Shown here piece after piece: positions 1-4,594 of a stretch of 5,575 nucleotides of DNA; position 1 is the first letter of the stretch, and every line of letters starts with the position of its first letter. Position numbers and translations under genes: made by a program. The notes under the pieces were generated by a model. That model worked only from the letters and a program-made list of their open reading frames with translations. It did not search any database and was not told where the DNA came from. The stretch is taken from NCBI GenBank assembly GCA_900549185.1, contig URNM01000118.1:1-5575 (forward strand), written 5' to 3'. The stretch is from an uncultured Collinsella sp. Lineage in GTDB: Bacteria; Actinomycetota; Coriobacteriia; Coriobacteriales; Coriobacteriaceae.

Positions 1-2
1 CC

Positions 3-977
3 CGCATCGTGGGACGCGCAGTGCTCGGCAGCGCCTATCTCGCGACCATCGCCACCGCCATGGCCGAAGTCCTGGGTGGTGCGATCGCCCTTCAAATGCT
101 CTTTGGGCTGCCCGTGCGCGCGGGCTGCGTCATCGTGGCGGCAGTATCGATGGCGATGCTCATGACGAGCTCCTACAAGCGCGCCGAGCGATGGATCATC
201 GCCTTCGTCGGCGTGGTAGGACTCTCGTTTTTGGCCGAGCTTGCGCTGGTCAAGGTCGACTGGCCGCAGGCCGCCGCAAGCTGGATCACACCCAGTATGC
301 CCACCGGCTCGGCCGCGATTATCGTAAGCGTCCTGGGAGCGGTCGTTATGCCCCACAACCTCTTCCTGCACTCCGAGGTCATCCAATCCATGCACTTCGA
401 AGGCCAAGGCGAGCAGATTATCGAGGAACGTCTGCGCTACGAGCTCTTCGACACGCTCTTTTCGATGGGCGTGGGCTGGGCGATCAACTCGGCCATGGTC
501 ATCCTGGCCGCAACGACCTTCTTTGCGCATGGCATTGTCGTAGACGACCTCGCCGTCGCAGCGGACATGCTCTCCCCCATTCTGGGCCCGGCAAGCTCAA
601 CCATCTTTGCGGTGGCACTGCTGTTTGCGGGCATATCGAGTAGTGTGACGGCAGGCATGGCGGCAGGCACCATCACCGCGGGCATGTTCGACGAGGAATA
701 CGACATCCACGACCGACATTCCTCGATCGGGGTGGCGGCCTGTTTCGCCGGCGCAGTGGCGGCGTGCTTGGTCGTCCCGAATCCTTTTGAAGGTCTCATC
801 TGGAGTCAGGCACTGCTGTCGCTTCAGCTGCCGATTACGGTCTTTGTGCTCATACGGCTCACCAGTTCACGCCGCGTCATGGGCAAATACGCCAACTCGC
901 GCCCGCTCAACGCGCTGCTCGTAGGGATCGGCGTCATCGTGACGATTCTCGACATCGTGCTGCTAACGGGGATGTAA
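3..977 (+). CDS. mntH: NRAMP-family divalent metal transporter, 5'-truncated
   Basis: C-terminal two thirds of an NRAMP (SLC11) proton-coupled Mn2+/Fe2+ importer of the cytoplasmic membrane. The frame is open to the window edge and TM1-TM2 with the DPGN motif are missing, so the GTG at 9 is internal and not the start. Numbered from that GTG, TM3 carries AEVLGGAIAL (residues 19-28), aligning with the DLAE(F/V)IGxAI segment of MntH. TM6 carries the metal-binding MPH (114-116), TM8 lies near 195-225, TM10 has SQALLSLQLP (266-275) and TM11 is near 300-320. The TM6 methionine argues for the transition-metal subgroup rather than the Mg2+-type NRAMP-related proteins, which lack it. The TM3 aspartate three residues before the conserved glutamate (Asp131 of the Deinococcus protein) appears to be Ala17. 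The gene is convergent with the rubredoxin gene. The family call is firm; the substrate is inferred. Confidence 0.93.
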   Translation, partial: RIVGRAVLGSAYLATIATAMAEVLGGAIALQMLFGLPVRAGCVIVAAVSMAMLMTSSYKRAERWIIAFVGVVGLSFLAELALVKVDWPQAAASWITPSMPTGSAAIIVSVLGAVVMPHNLFLHSEVIQSMHFEGQGEQIIEERLRYELFDTLFSMGVGWAINSAMVILAATTFFAHGIVVDDLAVAADMLSPILGPASSTIFAVALLFAGISSSVTAGMAAGTITAGMFDEEYDIHDRHSSIGVAACFAGAVAACLVVPNPFEGLIWSQALLSLQLPITVFVLIRLTSSRRVMGKYANSRPLNALLVGIGVIVTILDIVLLTGM

Positions 978-1003
978 TTGGGATGGCGTGGCTGTCCAGA
1001 TAT

Positions 1004-1036
1004 AACGTCTCAATCTGTAACACGTGAGACCGTTTT
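1004..1036 (+). terminator. candidate terminator after the NRAMP gene
   Basis: The left arm AACGTCTCA (1004-1012) pairs with TGAGACCGTT (1025-1034) with one bulged C, around a 12-nt loop. The right arm runs into TTTT and then AAAC. The hairpin begins 26 bases after the NRAMP stop codon. The stem is only moderately strong and the T-run is short, so this is a weak call. Confidence 0.45.
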
Positions 1037-1055
1037 AAACCGTCAGATAAATCAA

Positions 1056-1090
1056 AAGGGTCCCAGCCGGAATATCCAGCCGGGACCCTT
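1056..1090 (-). terminator. intrinsic terminator of the rubredoxin gene
   Basis: A perfect 9-bp stem is formed by AAGGGTCCC (1056-1064) and GGGACCCTT (1082-1090), with a 17-nt loop. Read on the minus strand, the stem is followed by TTTTGATTTAT, the expected uridine-rich tail, while the plus-strand side has no T-run. It lies about 40 nt beyond the rubredoxin stop codon and should end that transcript. It may also block read-through coming from the convergent NRAMP gene. Confidence 0.75.
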
Positions 1091-1130
1091 GGACAGAGCT
1101 CTGTATGGCTAATCGCCGTGTGTCTACGAG

Positions 1131-1274
1131 CTACTCCTCGACGAGCTCAAACTGATCGGGACCGACGCCGCAGACCGGGCACACGTAGTCCTCGGGCAGC
1201 TCGGGCGTGTCGACCTCAACCTCGTAGCCGCAAACGGTGCACACAAACTTATACGTCTTCTTCTCCTCAGCCAT
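1131..1274 (-). CDS. small rubredoxin (47 aa)
   Basis: A one-iron electron carrier of the cytoplasm. The 47 residues contain two Cys pairs: CTVCGY (C12, C15) and, after LPEDYV, CPVCGVG (C32, C35), then DQFE. This is the rubredoxin Fe(Cys)4 pattern. Only 16 residues separate the pairs, against roughly 29 in the classical 52-54-residue proteins, so the central loop is deleted, as in the rubredoxin domains of rubrerythrin or Hrb proteins. The start ATG (1272-1274) has a strong AGAGGAG ribosome site (1281-1287) six bases upstream. The flavin reductase gene lies 88 bp upstream on the same strand and is the probable electron donor; together the two match a split Hrb. The gene appears to have its own promoter (1318-1345) and terminator (1056-1090). 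A generic rubredoxin-like zinc ribbon is possible but less likely given the LPEDYVCPVCG signature. Confidence 0.9.
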   Translation of the reverse strand: MAEEKKTYKFVCTVCGYEVEVDTPELPEDYVCPVCGVGPDQFELVEE

Positions 1275-1317
1275 GATGTTCTCCTCTCGAACGTGACTGC
1301 TGGTGTACTTGCTTATT

Positions 1318-1345
1318 AGTATATATTCTCAATAATATAATGCAA
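1318..1345 (-). promoter_or_regulatory. probable rubredoxin promoter
   Basis: On the minus strand a -35-like TTGCAT (1340-1345) is followed after 16 bases by a -10-like TATACT (1318-1323), in an AT-rich island of an otherwise GC-rich region. The -10 lies 43 bases before the rubredoxin ATG. The -10 is good and the -35 is poor. An imperfect dyad surrounds it: ACTTGC (1307-1312) against GCAAGT (1342-1347), with inner TTATT (1313-1317) and AATAA (1331-1335). It could be an operator for a redox or iron regulator, but no known box is recognised with confidence. Confidence 0.5.
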
Positions 1346-1362
1346 GTATTTTTAGAACATTT

Positions 1363-1866
1363 CTAGCCTTGATACGACGAGGCTTTGGGCGGCGTCTTGC
1401 CCTTCAAGACCTTGTGATAGTAGTCATAGGTCAGCGGGGTCTCGCCGCTCAAGCGCTCGGCATCCTCCACCTCGCCGATAAAGAGCAGGTGCGTGCCCAC
1501 GTCCACGGTATCAATCAAACGACAGCTAAACAAGGCCGCCGCGTGCTCGGGCACATAGGGCATGCCCAGCGCGGTCTCGTGGGTCTCGTACTTGGCAAAC
1601 TTGTCGTAATCGCTGCTGGTGCGGAAGCCAAAATTGCCGATATAGAGCATGTCGGCGGTCTGGTCAATCACGGTCAGCGCAAAGGCCTTAGCCGATGCGA
1701 TTACGCCGGACGTGACATTTTCCTTGTTCACGGCAACCGAGATGCGCGGCGGGGCGGATGTCACCTGCACCGCTGTGTTGATAACGCAGCCGGCACGCAG
1801 CCCGTCGGCCGCGGCACTCACCACATACAGGCCGCTCGGCATCGTAAAGAAAGCAGTTTTGTCCAT
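1363..1866 (-). CDS. Flavin reductase (FMN-binding split barrel), Hrb-type
   Basis: A 167-residue cytoplasmic flavoprotein of the flavin reductase-like family that binds FMN in a split beta-barrel. Visible landmarks are MPSGLYVVSA (9-18), N30, QVTSAPPRISVAVNKEN (34-50), the IGNFGFRTSSDYDKF stretch (76-90), VDVGTHLLFIGEV (121-133) and the C-terminal LTYDYYHKVLKGKTPP (145-160). This set, especially the YYHxVxxGxTPxxA tail, matches the N-terminal domain of Moorella-type high-molecular-weight rubredoxin, where it leads directly into a rubredoxin domain. Here the protein ends and a separate rubredoxin gene follows 88 bp downstream. The ATG at 1864-1866 is chosen because GGGGAG lies eight bases upstream and family homology begins there. 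The frame stays open to 2058 but crosses a terminator and a palindrome, so the extension is not coding. The likely role is NAD(P)H-to-rubredoxin electron transfer; the final acceptor is not in the window. Confidence 0.88.
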   Translation of the reverse strand: MDKTAFFTMPSGLYVVSAAADGLRAGCVINTAVQVTSAPPRISVAVNKENVTSGVIASAKAFALTVIDQTADMLYIGNFGFRTSSDYDKFAKYETHETALGMPYVPEHAAALFSCRLIDTVDVGTHLLFIGEVEDAERLSGETPLTYDYYHKVLKGKTPPKASSYQG

Positions 1867-1917
1867 AACGACCACTCCCCTAGCTCGGGTTGGAACCTCA
1901 TGGATGTATGTACCCAC

Positions 1918-1951
1918 AAAAAAGGCGGCACCCATAACGGACGCCGCCTTT
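1918..1951 (-). terminator. intrinsic terminator between smpB and flavin reductase
   Basis: A perfect 9-bp stem is formed by AAAGGCGGC (1921-1929) and GCCGCCTTT (1943-1951) around a 13-nt loop. On the minus strand it is followed by six consecutive T (1918-1923, partly shared with the stem). It should end the TPR-smpB transcript. It is only about 40 nt upstream of the flavin reductase ribosome site and no clear promoter lies between them, so it might instead act as a leader attenuator for that gene. Confidence 0.8.
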
Positions 1952-1993
1952 GAGACATATGTGTCAGAACAGTAAGAAAGATGAGACGCCCGC

Positions 1994-2060
1994 AGTTGCG
2001 GTGAAATAGGGACTGAATAGTCCCTCAAACAGGCAAAACAGTCCGTATTCCACCGCAACT
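1994..2060. repeat. 67-nt palindromic element with 22-nt arms
   Basis: The arms 1994-2015 and 2039-2060 are inverted copies matching at 20 of 22 positions; the outer 10 bases (AGTTGCGGTG / CACCGCAACT) are perfect. The 23-nt middle holds an alternative partner: GGGACT (2009-2014) can also close locally with AGTCCC (2019-2024) around GAAT. Long and local hairpins are therefore mutually exclusive. It lies 12 bases past the smpB stop codon. It looks like a dispersed intergenic palindrome (REP- or MITE-like), which is an inference. In RNA it could stabilise the smpB 3' end. Confidence 0.8.
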
Positions 2061-2072
2061 TATACAGAGTGC

Positions 2073-2543
2073 CTAGCGGTTGCGTTCCTTAAGGGCGCGG
2101 TCGATCTCGCGTTGGACATCACGCTTGGCCATGTCCTCGCGCTTGTCGTAGAACTTCTTGCCGCGACCCAGACCCAGCAGCAGCTTTACGCGGCCGTCGG
2201 TATTAAAGTAGAGCTCCAACGGAACCAGCGCATAACCACGGTTGCGAAGTTTGCCGTCAAGAAAGTCGATCTCCTTGCGGTGCAGCAGCAGACGACGCCG
2301 ACGGTCGGGATCGCGATTCCACACGCCACCATGGCTATAGGGGTGGATATGCAGGCCGACGAGCCAGCACTCCCCGCCGCGGATCAGCGCGAAGGTATCG
2401 GTGATCTGGCAGGCGCGCTCGCGAATCGACTTGACCTCGGTGCCGCTCAATTCAATGCCGCACTCAAACGTCTCATCGATAAAGTACTCGTGATGTGCCG
2501 AGCGATTCTTGGAAATGAGCTTGCGTTCACGCTTACTGGGCAT
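2073..2543 (-). CDS. smpB: SsrA-binding protein SmpB
   Basis: A 156-residue tmRNA-binding partner in trans-translation. It delivers alanyl-tmRNA to ribosomes stalled on broken mRNAs, and its C-terminal tail reads the empty mRNA channel. Visible signatures are the basic N-terminus KRERKLISKNRSAHHEYFI, CGIELSGTEVKSIRE (28-42) in the OB-fold barrel, the HIHPYSHG loop (65-72), RRRRLLLHRKEI (81-92), LGLGRGKKFYDKRE (113-126) and the basic tail ending KERNR. The length is normal for the family. The ATG at 2541-2543 is chosen because the family begins MPSK/RERK here and AAGGAGG (2550-2556) sits six bases upstream. It overlaps the end of the TPR gene by 11 bp, suggesting translational coupling. The tmRNA gene ssrA, often a neighbour, is not seen in the window. 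Confidence 0.97.
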   Translation of the reverse strand: MPSKRERKLISKNRSAHHEYFIDETFECGIELSGTEVKSIRERACQITDTFALIRGGECWLVGLHIHPYSHGGVWNRDPDRRRRLLLHRKEIDFLDGKLRNRGYALVPLELYFNTDGRVKLLLGLGRGKKFYDKREDMAKRDVQREIDRALKERNR

Positions 2544-3450
2544 CGCCGGCCTCCTTGGCGCCATCGGAACCCTTGCCCGTAGCTTCGCGCTTAGCCTTGC
2601 GCTCGGCGTTGAGCTCAGCATCGCTCTCGCGCACCAGTTTGATAATCGCCGCGCAGGCCTCCTCGCCCACCAAGTCGCGAGCACGCACCGTCAGGCGCGT
2701 CGCCTCCTGCTTGTCGCCGTCGCTTGCGGCATCGGTCGCGCACATAATCAGGCAGATGGCAATCTCGGCCGAAGGCGAGGTCGGAACGCCTTGCAGGGCC
2801 AGTTCACCCATCACGTGCTCGTCGCTCTCATCGGCGGCATCCGGATAGGTGGTATGGATCTTGTTGAGCAGGCGCGTCGTATGCGCATCGTTGGGCGCCA
2901 GGCGCAGCGCCAGACGCGCGCAGCCCACGGCAGCCGAAACGTTCTCGGTCTCGGGCTCCAAGAAGTACTGACCTAGATTGGCGTAAGCACGGGCGGCGCA
3001 CTTGCCATCACTTGCACGCTCCAGCACCGAGAACGAGAGCGATGCCCATTCCTGCTTGTCCTCGAGTGCGCGGAACAGCTCGGCCAAATCCAAGCGATAG
3101 TTGCAGTTCATGGGGTCCCAACGCACAGCCTGCATCAGGGCATTACGAGCGCTCACATAATCCTGCTGGCGAATGTAGGCAAACGCCATGTCAGAGTACA
3201 GGCGGTCAAACGGCACCTCGACCTGCACGAGCTCGCGCGGATCCTTCTCCACGCGGCGATAGGCCAAGCGCTCAAACTTGCTATCGAAGCTAAAGAATTG
3301 GCGCTTCTCCTCCGTCTTGCACTCAGCGTCGATATACTCCTCGGCGAGCTCCACCAGACGCTCCAGCAGCGGCGTCGCCGTAGCCAGGTCGCCCTGCGCC
3401 AGATAGTTCTCGGCATACGTGATGTCTTGCAAGCTGATGGGCAGATCCAT
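2533..3450 (-). CDS. TPR-like repeat protein of unknown function
   Basis: A 305-residue protein, probably cytoplasmic, with no signal peptide or membrane segment. Helical-repeat features run from about residue 10 to 200: AENYLAQGDLATATPLLERLVELA (13-36), LYSDMAFAYIRQQDYVSARNALMQAVRWDP (84-113) and AYANLGQYFLEPE followed by AAVGCARLALRLAPND (155-188). The (A)xxAxxxxP spacing is that of tetratricopeptide repeats. The last 30 residues are a charged, low-complexity Lys/Glu/Ala/Gly tail, probably disordered. TPRs are protein-binding scaffolds; the partner is unknown. The ATG at 3448-3450 is preferred over the TTG or ATG frames further upstream because GAGGAG lies five bases before it and the helical repeat starts soon after. 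It is upstream of and overlaps smpB, so the two are co-expressed, but a link to ribosome rescue is only a guess. Confidence 0.85.
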   Translation of the reverse strand: MDLPISLQDITYAENYLAQGDLATATPLLERLVELAEEYIDAECKTEEKRQFFSFDSKFERLAYRRVEKDPRELVQVEVPFDRLYSDMAFAYIRQQDYVSARNALMQAVRWDPMNCNYRLDLAELFRALEDKQEWASLSFSVLERASDGKCAARAYANLGQYFLEPETENVSAAVGCARLALRLAPNDAHTTRLLNKIHTTYPDAADESDEHVMGELALQGVPTSPSAEIAICLIMCATDAASDGDKQEATRLTVRARDLVGEEACAAIIKLVRESDAELNAERKAKREATGKGSDGAKEAGDAQ

Positions 3451-3510
3451 GGCTACTCCTCGATCTGAGCGAAACACGGCAGGCGCCGTATATACGATCA
3501 ATACACAAAA

Positions 3511-3534
3511 CCCGGGTCTCTTACGAGGCCCGGG
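3511..3534 (-). terminator. terminator of the tRNA-Gln/tRNA-Glu transcript
   Basis: A 10-bp stem (3511-3520 with 3525-3534; one T-G wobble inside otherwise perfect pairing) closes a TTAC loop. On the minus strand it is followed by TTTTGTGTATT. It sits 10 bases beyond the CCA end of tRNA-Glu and should end the tRNA transcript. It lies about 60 bases before the TPR gene, whose own promoter is not obvious: a TATATA inside the palindrome CGTATATACG (3487-3496) is the only -10 candidate, with no convincing -35. Confidence 0.85.
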
Positions 3535-3544
3535 CGTTCAATTT

Positions 3545-3621
3545 TGGTAGCCCGTACCAGATTCGAACTGGTGATCTCCGCCTTGAGAGGGCGGCGTCCT
3601 AAACCGCTAGACGAACGGGCC
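3545..3621 (-). tRNA. tRNA-Glu (anticodon CTC)
   Basis: A complete cloverleaf with encoded CCA (3545-3547). The acceptor GGCCCGT pairs with ACGGGCT, giving a G1-U72 wobble as the first pair. The anticodon stem is CCGCC/GGCGG with loop CTCTCAA, so the anticodon is CTC (3585-3587), reading GAG. The T-arm ACCAG-TTCGAAT-CTGGT is perfect. It is second in a two-tRNA unit, 17 bases after tRNA-Gln, and is followed by a strong terminator. Confidence 0.97.
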
Positions 3622-3638
3622 ATATGTAGCAAATGCAA

Positions 3639-3712
3639 TGGCTGGGATGGAGGGAGTCGAACCCCCATTGACGGAACCAGAATCCGCTGTCCTGCCATTA
3701 GACGACATCCCA
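3639..3712 (-). tRNA. tRNA-Gln (anticodon CTG)
   Basis: A complete cloverleaf of 74 nt including encoded CCA (3639-3641). The acceptor TGGGATG pairs perfectly with CATCCCA, with discriminator G. The U1-A72 end is typical of tRNA-Gln. The anticodon stem GCGGA/TCCGT includes one G-T pair and the loop TTCTGGT gives anticodon CTG (3678-3680), reading CAG. It is the first gene of the two-tRNA transcript. Confidence 0.97.
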
Positions 3713-3756
3713 ATGACTGCATCGCTGCGCTCGGCTGTGCCTTTGCGCAAGAAAGA

Positions 3757-3785
3757 AATATACGGGAAGTCTCGCCGTGACGCAA
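3757..3785 (-). promoter_or_regulatory. promoter of the tRNA-Gln/tRNA-Glu unit
   Basis: On the minus strand TTGCGT (3780-3785) and TATATT (3757-3762) are separated by 17 bases, the optimal sigma-70-type spacing. The -10 lies about 45 bases before the mature 5' end of tRNA-Gln, leaving a leader for RNase P to remove. A GC-rich stretch follows the -10 region downstream. Confidence 0.65.
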
Positions 3786-3793
3786 GCCCCAAT

Positions 3794-3831
3794 TTTGACT
3801 TTTTTGAAATTCAGTCAAATTGGCCTAATTT
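3794..3831 (+). promoter_or_regulatory. AT-rich divergent control region, weak promoter for the orphan gene
   Basis: This is the only AT-rich part of the gap between the tRNA promoter and the gene at 3988. TTTGACT (3794-3800) is inverted as AGTCAAA (3813-3819). A TTGAAA (3804-3809) with 16-base spacing to TAATTT (3826-3831) is a possible but poor plus-strand promoter. Nothing else in 3832-3901 could be recognised. Confidence 0.25.
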
Positions 3832-3901
3832 AGTCCAACCCGTGAAGGACCTGTGAAGCACCAGCAACACCTACGGCGTCAAAGCCCGTAAAACATCCCA
3901 C

Positions 3902-3918
3902 ATCTACCGCTGGTAGAT
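3902..3918. promoter_or_regulatory. 17-bp perfect dyad, candidate operator
   Basis: ATCTACC (3902-3908) and GGTAGAT (3912-3918) are perfect inverted copies around GCT. The size and symmetry suit a dimeric regulator (TetR, MarR or LacI type) but no specific family is recognised. It lies 69 bases before the start of the orphan gene at 3988 and downstream of the weak promoter candidate, where a bound protein would repress by roadblock. Confidence 0.4.
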
Positions 3919-3987
3919 TACAACAATGCAGCACTCACGGCTGATGGCACAATCGAACCGTCATCATTGCACGGATATCGAGGCACC

Positions 3988-4398
3988 ATGGACGAAGAGC
4001 TTGATTACCTATGGGAGACCCTGGGCCTCGAGATCACTGCTGACCTTTGGCCCGAACGGGACAAAATCCATCCCACACTGCGCCCCGCCATCACGGTGAT
4101 GCAGGCAAAATACCGCCGTGCATCCTTTTTGATCATGCGGGTGTCATGGCACGCGGGACTCCCCGACCTTAAGCGAATCCAGGCAAGCCTCGTCGAGCTG
4201 TCCGGTATGCCGACCGTCATATCCGAGGCGCACCTGGAGCAGCGCCAGCGCGAGCGACTGCAACAGCAGCGGATTCCCTTTATCTGCCCCGGCGTTCAGG
4301 CATATCTGCCCTTTATGGACGAGGAGTACTGGAGCGGCAAGCCCAACAAGCACGTAAAGGTCTACGATCCGCACGAATGGGCACAGCTGGCGGACTGA
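3988..4398 (+). CDS. Orphan 136-aa protein with RIPFICPG motif
   Basis: No function is assigned. The protein is soluble, with no signal peptide or membrane segment. Residues 45-78 (ASFLIMRVSWHAGL, then LSGMPTVIS) look like alternating strands and helices. A Gln/Arg-rich helix (83-95) leads into RIPFICPGVQAYLPF (95-109). From memory, this resembles the 'RIPFIVPGxQxYLPF' region that precedes a winged helix in some Firmicutes proteins labelled MarR-like. Here the chain ends about 27 residues later without a winged helix, so it may be a lone domain or a shortened relative. The ATG at 3988-3990 has a weak GAGG four bases upstream; a TTG at 3967 in frame is a less likely start. It is monocistronic and convergent with the ArsC-like gene, with the palindrome array beginning 19 bp after its stop codon. 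Confidence 0.72.
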   Translation: MDEELDYLWETLGLEITADLWPERDKIHPTLRPAITVMQAKYRRASFLIMRVSWHAGLPDLKRIQASLVELSGMPTVISEAHLEQRQRERLQQQRIPFICPGVQAYLPFMDEEYWSGKPNKHVKVYDPHEWAQLAD

Positions 4399-4417
4399 CT
4401 GGGGCAGGCCCGCCGGC

Positions 4418-4587
4418 GGAAAGTGCGTCCCAGATTTCAAGCTCAAACTGGTCCCCACTTTCCCGTCGAGCCCTCAACCGGAAACCGTGTCCCACAATCG
4501 AAGCTCAGAATGGGACGTGCTTTCCGCAACCGGCCACTTTGGGAAAGTGCATCCCATTCTGGAAGCGAATTCCGGGACGCACTTTCC
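4418..4587. repeat. three 46-nt imperfect palindromes at 62-bp period
   Basis: The units are 4418-4463, 4480-4525 and 4542-4587. Each has 16-nt arms around a 14-nt centre and they are separated by exactly 16 nt. The six arms, read in one orientation, fit a consensus GGAAAGTGCGTCCCA and alternate in direction with 30- and 32-bp steps, about three helical turns. The centres share AAGC at the same place. Arm pairing is 13-14 of 16 allowing wobbles. Spacers are unrelated to each other, except that CACTTT (4535-4540) is one extra half-motif able to pair with AAAGTG (4544-4549). The array fills the gap between two convergent genes and ends eight bases before the ArsC-like stop codon. It is probably a dispersed palindrome family that also ends transcripts; this is an inference. 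Confidence 0.85.
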
Positions 4588-4594
4588 GCAGCCG

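Noticed and set aside
1369..1953. Plus-strand protein opposite the flavin reductase
   Set aside because: It is the antisense shadow of a well-supported gene, with no ribosome site or recognisable domain.
1867..2058. N-terminal extension of the flavin reductase to 2058
   Set aside because: The extra frame runs through a palindrome and a terminator, has no family homology, and a good ribosome site precedes the ATG at 1866.
1918..2060. FMN or other known riboswitch before flavin reductase
   Set aside because: No conserved RFN-type core was recognised; the structures are explained by a palindromic element and a terminator.
2061..2072. ssrA (tmRNA) next to smpB
   Set aside because: There is no room for a ~350-nt RNA near smpB and no tRNA-like tmRNA ends or tag-coding frame were seen.
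2544..2684. N-terminal extension of SmpB to 2684
   Set aside because: It would read through the TPR gene in another frame with an Arg/Ala-rich composition; the family start and AAGGAGG site support 2543.
3638..3856. Small open frames across the tRNA genes
   Set aside because: They overlap two complete tRNAs and their promoter and have no ribosome site of note.
4418..4587. CRISPR array (regular repeats with spacers)
   Set aside because: Repeat copies are only partly alike, the 16-nt gaps are too short for spacers, there are three units only and no cas gene is present. Internal symmetry of each unit points to palindromic elements.
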